A DNA stretch of 64,000 nt, from assembly GCF_029784135.1 (NCBI RefSeq), contig NC_073744.1, forward strand, positions 70,978,593 through 71,042,592, read 5' to 3'. The position numbers were made by a program, and so were the translations under genes. Under the pieces are notes generated by a model, which made no database searches, had not been told where the DNA came from, and was given only the letters and a program-made list of their open reading frames with translations. The DNA comes from Toxorhynchites rutilus septentrionalis (lineage: Eukaryota; Arthropoda; Insecta; Diptera; Culicidae). Below, one piece after another: positions 1 through 9,730 of the stretch (position 1 is its first letter; each line of letters begins with the position of its first letter).

Positions 1-1134
1 CTGTTGGCCTCATGAAGTCGTATTTGGCCGGGAGAACGCAAATTGTATATTGTAACCATATCTCTTCCGCTGCAGTTTCCGTTACCTCTGGGGTTCCGCA
101 AGGATCAGTGCTTGGACCTTTGTTGTTCTCTACATACATTGATGACCTACCCGGAATATTGAGATACTGTCGAGTCCAAATGTTCGCAGATGATGTGCAA
201 CTGTACTTTTCTCATCCTGACGTTTCAACTGCAGTGGCGCGGTTAAACGATGATCTTCAACGAGTAGTAAATTGGGCTTCAAGGAATTCGTTACGCATAA
301 ATCATACAAAAACCAAAGCGATTTTATTCGGTACTAACCAGTATATGGATTCAGATCATCCATCGCTTGTCGTCGAAGGGAATTACATCCAGTTTGTAGA
401 ACACGTGAACAATCTGGGCATTATTTTTCAAAGGAATCTCAGCTGGGACAAAGCAGTATCCACCCAATGTGGTAAAGTGTATGCTGGCCTACGTACATTG
501 CGTGCAACCACGTCAGATCTCCCTCAGCATACGAAACTCCTGCTTTTTAAGTCGCTAATATTGTCACACTTTATTCTTGGTGATGTCATCCACCTTAGCA
601 TGAGTATGGCTATGATGTCAAAATTGGAAGTTGCCTTAAATGATTGTTGCCGTTACGTATACAATTTGAATCGTTTCACGTCTGTTCGGAACCTTCAGAG
701 GAATCTACTCGGATGTCCTTTCCGTCGTTTCTATGAAATGAGGACATGTCTGCAACTGTGGAGAATTATTCACCGTAATGAACCCTTCAATCTTGTCCGA
801 AAGCTGAGGCTGCTCCAAGGACGTCGCTCGCTCAACTTTGCGGTCCCATCACATCGTTCTGCTTTATATGGTGAGTCATTTTTTGTGAGAGGAGTGGTTT
901 ATTGGAACGCGCAACCCATGGAACTTAAACGAATACAGTCGGAAACATTGTACAAAAAGGCTGCACTAGATTATTTCAACAGAGATTAGGTTAATAAACC
1001 TTTAAAAATAATAATGTTTGCTAGAACTTATGTAAATGCTTTGTAAAAATCGTTATTGACAGAAAAAAGACTTTGTCTTACGTCATGTGAAACATTTAAA
1101 TAAATAAATAAATAAATAAAATAAAATAAATATA
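1..1134 (+). mobile_element. 3' end of a non-LTR retrotransposon with short-repeat tail
   Basis: The RT frame is followed by about 110 bases of AT-rich 3' UTR and a tail of repeated AAAT/TAAA units near 1097-1134. Such tails are usual at the 3' end of several non-LTR clades. The 5' end lies outside the window, so neither a full target duplication nor 5' truncation can be judged. Confidence 0.7.
3..989 (+). CDS. Non-LTR retrotransposon reverse transcriptase, C-terminal part
   Basis: The frame is already open at the window start, so the endonuclease and early RT blocks lie upstream. Counting from the first Met (base 12), PQGSVLGPLLF at about residues 29-39 and the catalytic FADD at 58-61 identify the RT palm. 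The remaining ~260 residues are thumb and C-terminal region, ending at a normal stop. No RNase H domain follows. The enzyme would copy its own RNA at a nicked chromosomal target. The frame is open throughout, so this end is not badly decayed. A Jockey, CR1 or related clade is possible; I cannot choose between them without alignment. Confidence 0.85.
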   Translation, partial: VGLMKSYLAGRTQIVYCNHISSAAVSVTSGVPQGSVLGPLLFSTYIDDLPGILRYCRVQMFADDVQLYFSHPDVSTAVARLNDDLQRVVNWASRNSLRINHTKTKAILFGTNQYMDSDHPSLVVEGNYIQFVEHVNNLGIIFQRNLSWDKAVSTQCGKVYAGLRTLRATTSDLPQHTKLLLFKSLILSHFILGDVIHLSMSMAMMSKLEVALNDCCRYVYNLNRFTSVRNLQRNLLGCPFRRFYEMRTCLQLWRIIHRNEPFNLVRKLRLLQGRRSLNFAVPSHRSALYGESFFVRGVVYWNAQPMELKRIQSETLYKKAALDYFNRD

Positions 1135-1758
1135 TTAAAATAACGTTGACCTTTAAACTTTTCATTGTTTGTGGAGTTTTCCTAACACGTTTTGGAAAAT
1201 TGATTCACCTATGTTAGGAAAACGCGATTTTAAAGTCATAGGACCATCTGCTGAACCGTCAAACGATGGAAAGACGAACGTTGGAATGAAAAATATTTTA
1301 ACTAAAACCTGATCGATTAATTTAGAATGAGAAAAGTATATCAGAGACTGTCCGTATTGTAATCATATGACTCCATTGTAACTTTATGTCCCTTTTTCAA
1401 GCGTTGAAAGTTCTCCAGTTTTGGGTGTATCAGAAATATATTAGAATAATACTACGTAGCGCAATGTAGAAAAAAAACATGTCCTTGTAACTGTGTGAAC
1501 TTCTATTACATTGTATTTTGCCAATGAAGCGTTGTATTTTCACTATAGTGTATATGCTTGCTAGCTCTACGTGGATACCATCAAAATCGTTGAATCAATA
1601 ATAACTATGTCAATCAAATGCAAAATCTAAGATTATGCTGCAAAATAGGACTTATAAATTTTATACAGATATCAATACAGATTTTCTGGGAAAAAACTTA
1701 GATTAAAAATTTTTTTGAGACCAAAAACACAGATTTTATTATGACAACCATGCATTCC
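1135..1758. other. AT-rich intergenic stretch, nothing recognised
   Basis: No open frame of note, no terminal inverted repeats and no RNA gene were seen between the retroelement tail and the SINE. Confidence 0.5.
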
Positions 1759-2247
1759 GGGGGTCTTCGTAGCCATTTGGTTACGCGTTCGCTTACTAAG
1801 CGATCGATCATGAGTTCAAACTCAGGGCCCTCAATTGACCATCTTTGTGTTGTTATAGAATAACTACGTCCACGCAATCATCATCAGCGATAGAGATCGA
1901 TCCACGGCGGAACAAAGATCGATTCATCTATACAACTACTCTGCTCTGCAAGAAACATCGGGCTGCTGTTCTATAAATAACCCAACAATGATCAATATAA
2001 ACTGTCTCCGCTGTCCGGTCTGCTGAACAATGGAAGAACAGACAGAATACTCTTACGCCTAAATGGCTACTACAGTGTAATTTACCATAATGTAATGGAA
2101 CAGAACACCAAAATCGCCTAAATGGCTACTACTACTTCTGTGTAATTTACAATTTATAGAAACATAAACATATGTACATGTACACGATAAAAACCCGGCT
2201 CTGTTACAGATAAAATGCTAATGAGCCTAATAAATAAATAAATGGGA
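1759..2247 (+). mobile_element. tRNA-derived SINE, copy 1
   Basis: The head begins GGGGGTCTTCGTAGCC and contains a tRNA-like A box region (TAGCCATTTGGTTACGCG) and a B box like GAGTTCAAACTC, the internal RNA polymerase III promoter arrangement. The body is about 400 bp and ends in AATAAATAAATAAATGGGAT followed by an A run. A second copy at 54710 shares the head, a body segment (CATCAGCGAT and onwards) and the tail, which shows that this is a dispersed family. It resembles the Feilai-type SINEs known from Aedes, but that name is a guess. A TGCAT on both sides could be a short target duplication, weakly supported. Confidence 0.75.
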
Positions 2248-2834
2248 TAAAAAAAACCCTGCATACTGTATGAAACATTTCGATGCTAAGTTAAAAATTG
2301 TTCTATCGGGCGTGCATTAGACGAGATATTCATCTTGCTTTTCTGGCAACCCGACTAATAAAGCAGACAACGAAACAAATAATTTTGTTCGAAATTGCGA
2401 ATTGGCGAATTCGAACGAGGCAAGGGGGAAGCAATGTAGCCACACCAATACAATTCTTTGCAGTTGTTTGCTTCTCACGATTGCATGCGTTTCGTGCAGC
2501 CATATTTTCGAAAGAAGCTGCAAGCAAAGTAACCGTGGCCTTAAATAAATTTTGCTGTGCGAAGTGGAACAAACCGAGGAATCAAAACACAGCGTAAAGA
2601 CGTGTCCACATTGCGTCAATCGGCATCGTTCGGCCTTAGCCGTCCGATAAAGCCGAACAAGTGTGGACGTGCCACCCGGATTGGGCGATGTACCGAAAAC
2701 CGACTGGAATCATGCCGAACCCAACCCGAAACAAGTCGGTCTGGATCAACGAAAGTTAACTGCATTGTGCATTCGTGCGTTCAATTTGTGAAGCGAAAAT
2801 GATAACGAATGGTCAGGTGGAATGAACACACATT
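2248..2834. other. Intergenic stretch with overlapping short open frames
   Basis: Open frames of 80-100 codons lie on both strands between about 2298 and 2802 but show no recognised domain or start context. Around 2590-2680 an imperfect inverted repeat (ACGTGTCCACATTG against CACGTCCACACTTG) suggests another old MITE fragment. No gene is claimed. Confidence 0.35.
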
Positions 2835-3092
2835 TGAGGGGCATAGAATGAAAGGGGTGTAAGTGATTTGATCTATTTCTCTACATCGACTCTCTCTTTG
2901 TGTCATAACTTAACTGCAAATACATTCCCAGCTGTATTTACCAATGTGGAAAATAGGTCAGAACCTCATCTATCGGATTCTATAGCAAACTTAAATTTGG
3001 AAAGTTTTTGCAGTTGAGTTATTAACTAAATAAAAAGTTGATGAAGAGAAATCGATCAAGTCACTTACACCCCTTGCATTCTGAGCCCCTCA
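2835..3092. mobile_element. 258-bp MITE with TGAGGGGC ends, copy 1 (intact)
   Basis: Both ends carry the same inverted sequence: TGAGGGGCATAGAATG on the left, and the complement of TGAGGGGCTCAGAATG on the right. The similarity extends about 50 bp inward (GTGTAAGTGA-TTGATC). There is no coding capacity. The same 258-bp unit occurs as a split copy at 3141-7981, where the flanks are TA/TA. The TA duplication, terminal repeats and size fit a Tc1/mariner-type MITE. This copy serves as the empty-site reference for the three insertions in copy 2. Confidence 0.8.
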
Positions 3093-3241
3093 TTTTAAAA
3101 CAGAAGTTATGAATGATAATAAACCATTTCATATCAAATATGAGGGGCTTAGAATGCAAGGAGTGTAAGTGACTTGATCGATTTCTCTTCATCAACTTTT
3201 TATTTAGTTAATAACTCAACTGCAAAAACGTTCCAATTTAA

Positions 3242-4101
3242 TAGCGAATTCGTTTTTGTTCAGTTTCAACCCCAGTGCCGCACTAACTGCTGTCAAAACG
3301 TTTTTTTTATTCACTCAGTTTCGCACTCAGTGTCGCACTTGTTCGCCCCGAAAACTGTTAGTTTCGCACTGAGATGTTTCACGGGTTGGCACTCGGGTTC
3401 ACCAATACAACTATACTTAACTGTCAAGTTCCGAATATTATTTTGGAAAATCTAAAAATAAAGACTATGAAAATAGAAAACCTGCTGCTTTTGCTTTTGT
3501 ATTATTGGAAGCGTAATCCAATTCGGATTCTGATTTTGAAGAGTATATTCGAGTAGACGGCATTAAGCTACGTGTGCTTTCATTGGGAGGTGAAAATAAT
3601 GATGGATATTCAGGTGGAATAAATTTCAAAATGAAAATTATGAATGAAAATTTACTTGAACGTATCGAATATTTATTTTATGTGATTAAATAAGAGGATT
3701 TTTCCGATATCGCAGAAACATTGAACGAAAACTGTGTCTAATGATGATTTTATATTATAATAGTAATTATTTGTGGAACAAACAGGAAATGTATCGACAA
3801 ATGGTTAAGTGAGTGTCAGAACTACATGTGTTAGGTAATCGAACAATATGAAGTACAAATTTTCATTTAAACTTTTATATGTTTACACTGCACTTGGCCC
3901 TTCTGATCTGATGGAGAACAATTTACCTCCCAAGCACTAATATCACCACCAGACGTCGACACTGTACATTTGCCGTCGTAAATATAAACAAATCAGACTA
4001 TATAACGTACACCAACAAACCAACGCATTCGTGAAACTGAAAACGTTTTTTTATTACAGAATCAGTTTGGCACTGACTCAGTTTTAAAAACGAATTCGCT
4101 A
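3242..4101. mobile_element. 860-bp non-autonomous DNA transposon, Harbinger-like
   Basis: Ends are TAGCGAATTCGTTTTT and its near-perfect inverse. They are flanked by TAA on both sides (3239-3241 and 4102-4104), with the surrounding MITE sequence restored when the element is removed. A 3-bp TAA duplication is the hallmark of PIF/Harbinger. Subterminal repeats of CAGTTT and GCACTCAGT type occur near both ends. Inside are only short open frames, so it could move only with a transposase supplied from elsewhere. Confidence 0.7.
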
Positions 4102-4192
4102 TAAGTTTGCTATAAAATCCGATAGATGAGGTTCTGACCTACCTTCCACATTGTGAAAAAAAGTTGGGAATGTATTTGCTGCGAAGTTATGA

Positions 4193-4450
4193 CCAAGACG
4201 GGTCTATGGTACTAGGTGAGGCCGTTTCGTCACTAAGTTGGTTAAGGGAGCGGTATATGAAAACAGCACGGAAGAAAGTAGAAGGGGAATTATTTGCTTG
4301 TAGCGTGAAAGAGACAGACTGATCACGAGCGAGCTTCGGCAATAGCGTATTGTGTTTTGTTTACAAACAAAACACAGTAGACTTCCAAGATGGCTGAAGA
4401 GTGGTTTTAGCAAGTTGGCCCACCTTAGTATATACTTCTAGGCGCCTTGG
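4193..4450. mobile_element. MITE with CCAAGGCGCC-type ends
   Basis: The left end CCAAGACGGGTCTATGGTAC and the inverted right end CCAAGGCGCCTAGAAGTATA are imperfect terminal repeats. TTATGA flanks both sides (4187-4192 and 4451-4456). A related 350-bp copy at 31806 has the same ends and its own 6-bp duplication, which defines the family. Confidence 0.7.
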
Positions 4451-5019
4451 TTATGACCTGAGAGAGAGGAGCCAGCTGAATGACAGATAGTTTGTTTTCT
4501 TCTTATTCTTCTTACGCATCATCATCAAGAAAATTCCAATCTGACAATTTCAATCAAGCATGTTGTTGTCATTCATTTATGAGAAAAGTGTTCAAACTTG
4601 ACGTGAACCTTTGTTTGTGAGTATTTTTGTGCGTTTTTATCCCCGATTTGATTTTTGACGTAGGACTGCGTCTAACAGGAATATATGGGGGGTATAAGAA
4701 GGATCATGTAGGAAATAATAAAAGATGTACCAGGCCAGCCCACATCATGGCTTCCAGCAGCATCGGCCCATTCCAACATTTTTTTTTTACTTTTGATAAT
4801 TTCGATATAGGTGTTCTAAAGAATTATTTCGATGATTACTAAAACAATATCCGAATTTTTTTTCATTCTTTCATTCATTCTTTCACTGGTTCCAGGTTGA
4901 TCTATTGCTGCAAGCTCAGTGAATCGATTTTTGCAATGAGGGCGATGATTGTATATTCTCCGATGCAATTTGAATATGCAACGTATGTGGAATATATAAA
5001 ATAAGTGCTAATTTTCCAA

Positions 5020-5199
5020 TTAAAAGAGTCAACATTGATTTCTCTCAGGTGCATTTTGATGGAATTTTGTTGGTGTCCGATGAAAATAATAGTAGGTTGA
5101 CTAAAAAGGATGCTGTGTCTGCAATTTTAACAGGCAGTGATCACGATTCGGATGAAGATGAGAATTATCCTACCAGTCTCTCGTCATCTTTGCCATGAT
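5020..5199 (+). other. Acidic open frame in the left palindrome arm
   Basis: About 55 codons starting at the segment PIKRVNIDFSQ run to an acidic stretch (GSDHDSDEDEN) and a TGA stop, without an obvious Met start. CAG followed by GTGCAT upstream could be a splice acceptor. The mirrored copy lies at about 7165-7344 on the minus strand. Function is unknown. The acidic, Asp/Glu-rich ending resembles the low-complexity regions of some transposase N-termini, but that is only a loose likeness. Confidence 0.25.
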
Positions 5200-5225
5200 A
5201 TTCCTGCCCATCACTGATGGACCAT

Positions 5226-5555
5226 TCATATGCAAATTTTAAATTTGACATGCAGGTTGCTAATCAAGGCAATAGTATCACTGAAGATCCAATCGAATTG
5301 ACCGATAGTGAAGGTGAACCAATTGGTCTTGTCCACAAAACTAAAAGGGTCAAGATTCTTTCTCCCCTTTATGTGTGATTTAATTTGTATACCATTTCCC
5401 ATAGACAACATAACTGTCGCTTCCAAACAGTCTACATAAATGAAGCGCTCACTCTGCTCTCCCTCACAACACTCACTTTCCTTTTGTGACATTGATGAGT
5501 GGACATTGTTTGTGTGATTGTCGATCCGGAATGAATTGTCTTTCTCAAGATTCAT
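5226..5555 (-). other. Unrecognised 109-codon open frame, left arm (mirror 6809-7138 +)
   Basis: The frame opens with ATG and encodes 109 residues with no signal peptide, membrane segment or known motif; the middle is Ser/Glu/Cys-rich. The mirror copy differs by one residue (Trp to Cys). Because the arms are recent duplicates, the doubling is not evidence of coding function. Confidence 0.2.
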
Positions 5556-5808
5556 TGTACCCCTAAAAAGTGCTCGAAAGATGTAATCTTACGTTGATCG
5601 CACTTGATCGAAGAAATTACAAAAAGAATGTATTTGACCGCAGTATTTGATAAACTCTTTCTGAAAAGAACTGGATTTGATTTGCTGAAAACACTATCTT
5701 GTTTTCTCTCGTGTTGTGCGTTATGTGTGGCTATGGTAGTTTTTTTCGAAGCTGCTACTGATTTCTATGGCTTCGGCGTTTTCGGCTTGCATGCAGCGAT
5801 TTTTGAGG

Positions 5809-5899
5809 ATTAGTTTGACTTTTGCTTTCGGGCAGCCACACCAGCAGTATCAGCAGCTTTCTTCTTGCTGGTCGCCTTCTTCACAGTAGCAAGTTTTTT
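5809..5899 (-). pseudogene. Histone H1-like C-terminal tail, left palindrome arm
   Basis: This is the mirror of 6465-6555. On the minus strand it reads a Lys/Ala-rich segment (VKKATSKKKAADTAG) typical of linker histone tails, which bind linker DNA between nucleosomes. A further Lys/Pro-rich piece (CKPKTPKP) continues in another frame before decaying. The globular domain is absent. See the right-arm copy for context. Confidence 0.5.
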
Positions 5900-6120
5900 T
5901 TTGTAGCAGTAACTGTTCCAAAATGATCTAACCGCTGTACAATTATAATTGAGTGCATTTCCGAGGTCATAACCTGAGAGAGAGGAGCCAGCTCGCTTTT
6001 GTTGTGATCACCCTTATGTCAGCGCGGACCAGTCACGGTGAACCAAGGGGAAGTATTGAAATATGTAGAAAATTTCAAAATGACATTTTTTTGCAAGACA
6101 TTTTATGTGAAAATAATTTT

Positions 6121-6430
6121 GACGTCGGACTACATCCTTCATTTCTATACAGGGGTGTAAGTTCAAAGCTTCGAAAACAAGAGTGTTACATTGGAGAAAC
6201 AAGATTTTGAGCAATAAAACCTCTTCGCCGGTTGAAAGAAATGTAATGATAACCGCTTCATTCGAAAGATAAAATGTCTACGCGTTATATGTGTGTTACT
6301 TATTGATCCAAAAACTTGTTTCAATAGCTAAAAAATTGCTTTGAAGGCAAGCAATTGAAATCACAAAAATCTGTATATAAGGAATATAAGGTGCAAGCTC
6401 GGAAATGCACTCAATTATAATTGTACAGCG
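6121..6430 (+). promoter_or_regulatory. H1-associated core-promoter segment in the palindrome spacer and right arm
   Basis: This is the sixth, most diverged copy of a segment found also in elements A, B, C and D and at 17634. It starts with GACGTCGGACTACATC and ends after TATATAAGG (6374) plus a second TATA-like AATATAAGG, then an initiator-like CACTCAATT (6411). The H1-like tail follows immediately, so here the promoter points into H1 sequence. Promoter activity is inferred from motif spacing only. Confidence 0.5.
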
Positions 6431-6464
6431 GTTAGATCATTTTGGAACAGTTACTGCTACAAAA

Positions 6465-6555
6465 AAAAAACTTGCTACTGTGAAGAAGGCGACCAGCAAG
6501 AAGAAAGCTGCTGATACTGCTGGCGTGGCTGCCCGAAAGCAAAAGTCAAACTAAT
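6465..6555 (+). pseudogene. Histone H1-like C-terminal tail, right palindrome arm
   Basis: An open stretch of about 30 residues is rich in Lys and Ala (VKKATSKKKAADTAG) and ends at TAA. Immediately after it, another frame continues with CKPKTPKP and SVAASKKTT, as in H1 tails, with an in-frame stop between. Linker histones have such tails after a globular winged-helix domain, which is missing here. It lies about 50 bp downstream of the initiator of a TATA promoter, so an H1 5' end and tail appear fused by deletion of the middle. Lysine-rich low-complexity sequence can mislead. The H1 reading is supported by clearer H1 globular sequence at 11140-11430. Confidence 0.5.
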
Positions 6556-7983
6556 CCTCAAAAATCGCTGCATGCAAGCCGAAAACGCCGAAGCCATAGA
6601 AATCAGTAGCAGCTTCGAAAAAAACTACCATAGCCACACATAACGCACAACACGAGAGAAAACAAGATAGTGTTTTCAGCAAATCAAATCCAGTTCTTTT
6701 CAGAAAGAGTTTATCAAATACTGCGGTCAAATACATTCTTTTTGTAATTTCTTCGATCAAGTGCGATCAACGTAAGATTACATCTTTCGAGCACTTTTTA
6801 GGGGTACAATGAATCTTGAGAAAGACAATTCATTCCGGATCGACAATCACACAAACAATGTCCACTCATCAATGTCACAAAAGGAAAGTGAGTGTTGTGA
6901 GGGAGAGCAGAGTGAGCGCTTCATTTATGTAGACTGTTTGGAAGCGACAGTTATGTTGTCTATGGGAAATGGTATACAAATTAAATCACACATAAAGGGG
7001 AGAAAGAATCTTGACCCTTTTAGTTTTGTGGACAAGACCAATTGGTTCACCTTCACTATCGGTCAATTCGATTGTATCTTCAGTGATACTATTGCCTTGA
7101 TTAGCAACCTGCATGTCAAATTTAAAATTTGCATATGAATGGTCCATCAGTGATGGGCAGGAATATCATGGCAAAGATGACGAGAGACTGGTAGGATAAT
7201 TCTCATCTTCATCCGAATCGTGATCACTGCCTGTTAAAATTGCAGACACAGCATCCTTTTTAGTCAACCTACTATTATTTTCATCGGACACCAACAAAAT
7301 TCCATCAAAATGCACCTGAGAGAAATCAATGTTGACTCTTTTAATTGGAAGATTAGCACTTATTTTATATATTCCACATACGTTGCATATTCAAATTGCA
7401 TCGGAGAATATACAATCATCGCCCTCATTGCAAAAATCGATTCACTGAGCTTGCAGCAATAGATCAACCTGGAACCAGTGAAAGAATGAATGAAAGAATG
7501 AAAAAAATTTCGGATATTGTTTTAGTAATCATCGAAATAATTCTTTAGAACACCTATATCGAAATTATCAAAAGTAAAAAAAAAATGTTGGAATGGGCCG
7601 ATGCTGCTGGAAGCCATGATGTGGGCTGGCCTGGTACATCTTTTATTATTTCCTACATGATCCTTCTTATACCCCCCATATATTCCTGTTAGACGCAGTC
7701 CTACGTCAAAAATCAAATCGGGGATAAAAACGCACAAAAATACTCACAAACAAAGGTTCACGTCAAGTTTGAACACTTTTCTCATAAATGAATGACAACA
7801 ACATGCTTGATTGAAATTGTCAGATTGGAATTTTCTTGATGATGATGCGTAAGAAGAATAAGAAGAAAACAAACTATCTGTCATTCAGCTGGCTCCTCTC
7901 TCTCAGGTTATGACCAAAAGAGAGAGTCGATGTAGAGAAATCGATCAAATCACTTACACCCCTTTCATTCTAAGCCCCTCATA

Positions 7984-8581
7984 TGTAATCTATGCAATAG
8001 GTTAATGCGTTTTCTGAAAGTGGCGGAAAAGTCCTGAACAAAAATGATGTCTGATAATAATTTTATATGCAACCGATGGGATGTCCGAACATGTCGCCCG
8101 GTACAAGCCGATCGGCATCATTCGGCATAATGTGTCAAATTGTAGGTTATGGGACTGAAAGTTGTAAATAGAAGCAGAACACTTGTTTTATTTGATTTAC
8201 ACTGCGCGTGGGAAAACATTGCATGTAAGAAATTGGTTCAAGTGTAAGTTGTAATTGATGTGGCGTGAAATTGAGTAGGGTTCGGTTTATTTTGAGAAAT
8301 GAGAAATTAATTTTAGGTTTGGGTCAAAAAGTGATAGGAACGTTAGGTTAGGATTGTGACCTTTGGGTTCACCGTCACGTTATTCTGGGTGTACCATTAC
8401 ATCGCATTCCTTCCATAATATCTCTTGTTGACAACCAGCCTTCTGCCACCGAAAATATTGTATCTACTAACTCAGTTTACAAGTTATATTATTGAAACAT
8501 AAATTAATTTAATCTCGGTCTCGAAGTTCTATGGTTAAATTACCGAATGAGGCACGCTATATTGACTGATTTCGGGATTAG
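7984..8581. other. AT-rich intergenic stretch, nothing recognised
   Basis: No gene or element boundary could be supported here. Confidence 0.5.
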
Positions 8582-8583
8582 TA

Positions 8584-9728
8584 CAGGGCGGACTCGATTA
8601 TATACTGTTTCTGATTTCTTTTCACTGTATATAATCGAATCCTTTAATAAATCGATTTTTTTATCCGTTTTATTTTTGCATGTATTTTGTTCTTTTTTGA
8701 ATATAAAAAATGAATTTGATTCTTGATTCATCCCCTGGAAGTCAAAGACACCTTTCTCATGTAAAAAAATCATTTTATCCACATTTTCTCAGGAGGCGAT
8801 AGGCGATAATATTTGATAAAAAAAAATGCTTCTACGCATATGTTCAAATTTCAACAATGACAAAGTTATAGAACTTTTTTTTTTGTTTCGGACTCTGTTG
8901 CCTCAAACCGGCTCTACATTTAAAAGTACGTTACGGAAGACGATTCTGTTGCTTTCATTTGAAAGATGAGAAAATTTAGTACAGAATATAGTAGTGAAAC
9001 ATCAGAATTAGTGGATTTTAATAACATTTTAGAAACGAAAACTTGAAAATTAATAATTTTTAATGTGTTATTATTAATTTTATCCTAAAAATCCTATTAA
9101 ACTAGATTGTTTCTATCAATTAAATTAAAGCTCTCCAACCGCTCTACAATTTGTTCTTTGACACCCAACTTCTTCTTGGATGGCACTAATGTTCCAGTGG
9201 AACTTTTGCCTTCTCAACGTAGCATTACTTGCATCATTTTTATTAGTAATACTTGGTTGAGATTTCTATGCCAAATAACACGCCTTAAATGTACTCTAGA
9301 GTGGCAAGCTCTAGAATATGCGTGACCACAGTGCAAGCCGGAAGAATTTTCTTTGACGAAAAATCCCCCGGCCAGAACGGGAATCAAACTAAAAACCCCG
9401 GCATGATAGTGTGGGACGCTAACCACTCGGCCACGGGAGCACGACACCCAACTTCTATCTTTCTTAAATTGGTTGCAATATCTATATAAACAATTCTTGG
9501 TGAAAATTCAAGCAAAATCTTCAAAAATCACGATTTTACCTCACTGTACATGTAAAAGCCAATTTAATTTCACCTTCACGTTGAAAGGTTATATTTCGTC
9601 TTAAAATAAGTCATATTTGAAATATATATATAAAAATATTTTTTTCGTAAACTGTATATAATCGAGTCCAAAATTGTATATAATCGAATCACATATAATC
9701 GAGTCTGTATATAATCCAGTTCGACCTG
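8584..9728. mobile_element. TA-flanked MITE with CAGGGCGGACTC ends
   Basis: The left end CAGGGCGGACTCGATTATAT and the inverted right end CAGGTCGAACTGGATTATAT match over about 22 bp and are flanked by TA (8582-8583 and 9729-9730). Several further TATATAATCGA motifs lie just inside both ends. The CAG start and TA target fit pogo-like Tc1/mariner MITEs. No transposase remains. A SINE (9174-9442) is inserted in the middle. Without it the element is about 860 bp. A stray end-like motif (ACTCGATTATATACATG) occurs near 26410. Confidence 0.65.
9174..9442 (-). mobile_element. tRNA-derived SINE, copy 1 of family 2, with exact 14-bp target duplication
   Basis: Read on the minus strand, it begins GTGGCCGAGTGGTTAGCGT, a tRNA-like A box, followed by a B box TTTGATTCCCGTTC. 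A body about 170 bp long follows and ends ATCCAAGAAGA. GACACCCAACTTCT occurs immediately on each side (9160-9173 and 9443-9456), an exact 14-bp duplication showing L1-type target-primed insertion. A sister copy is at 14137-14393. The tRNA part most resembles a Leu or Ser tRNA type (long variable region), but it does not fold as a functional tRNA gene. Confidence 0.85.
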
Positions 9729-9730
9729 TA

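Larger units (their letters stand above)
6121..7707. mobile_element. GACGTAG-ended element inside the palindrome
   Basis: The left end at 6121 (type I: GACGTCGGACTACATC then TTTCATTTCTATAC) faces the right end at 7692-7707 (type II: CCTGTTAGACGCAGTCCTAC). The span of 1587 bp is close to element D (about 1.6 kb). The left palindrome arm would then be an inverted copy of most of this element plus its right flank. Confidence 0.4.
4457..7907. repeat. 3.45-kb near-perfect palindrome (fold-back insertion)
   Basis: Arms 4457-5965 and 6398-7907 are inverted copies with only a few visible differences: one T/A-run length change, an A/G near 5840, and one Trp/Cys change in a matching open frame. They are separated by a 432-bp spacer. 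Ends are CCTGAGAGAGAGGAGCCAGC and its inverse, flanked by TTATGA on each side (4451-4456 and 7908-7913). Each arm holds one end of a GACGTAG-type element (4657 and 7692), histone H1-like coding debris, and unrecognised open frames of 70-109 codons that therefore appear twice. The spacer repeats the arm-end sequence (from about 5971) next to an inverted GGTCATAA, and carries the H1-type promoter segment. Confidence 0.85.
3141..7981. mobile_element. Same 258-bp MITE, copy 2, split by three insertions
   Basis: Three blocks, 3141-3241, 4105-4192 and 7914-7981, join to about 257 bp and match copy 1 end to end, flanked by TA (3139-3140 and 7982-7983). The gaps are filled by an 860-bp element (3242-4101), a 258-bp element (4193-4450) and a 3451-bp palindrome (4457-7907). 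Each junction repeats a few bases of the MITE, as expected of target duplication. Confidence 0.8.

Noticed and set aside
2298..2619. Overlapping frames of about 100 codons on both strands
   Set aside because: The two strands mirror each other and no known motif is present.
4627..7737. Several identical protein pairs as duplicated genes
   Set aside because: They are mirror images in the palindrome arms, not independent conservation.
9410..9440. A tRNA gene
   Set aside because: The A and B boxes belong to a SINE head with target duplication; the same structure recurs at 14137.
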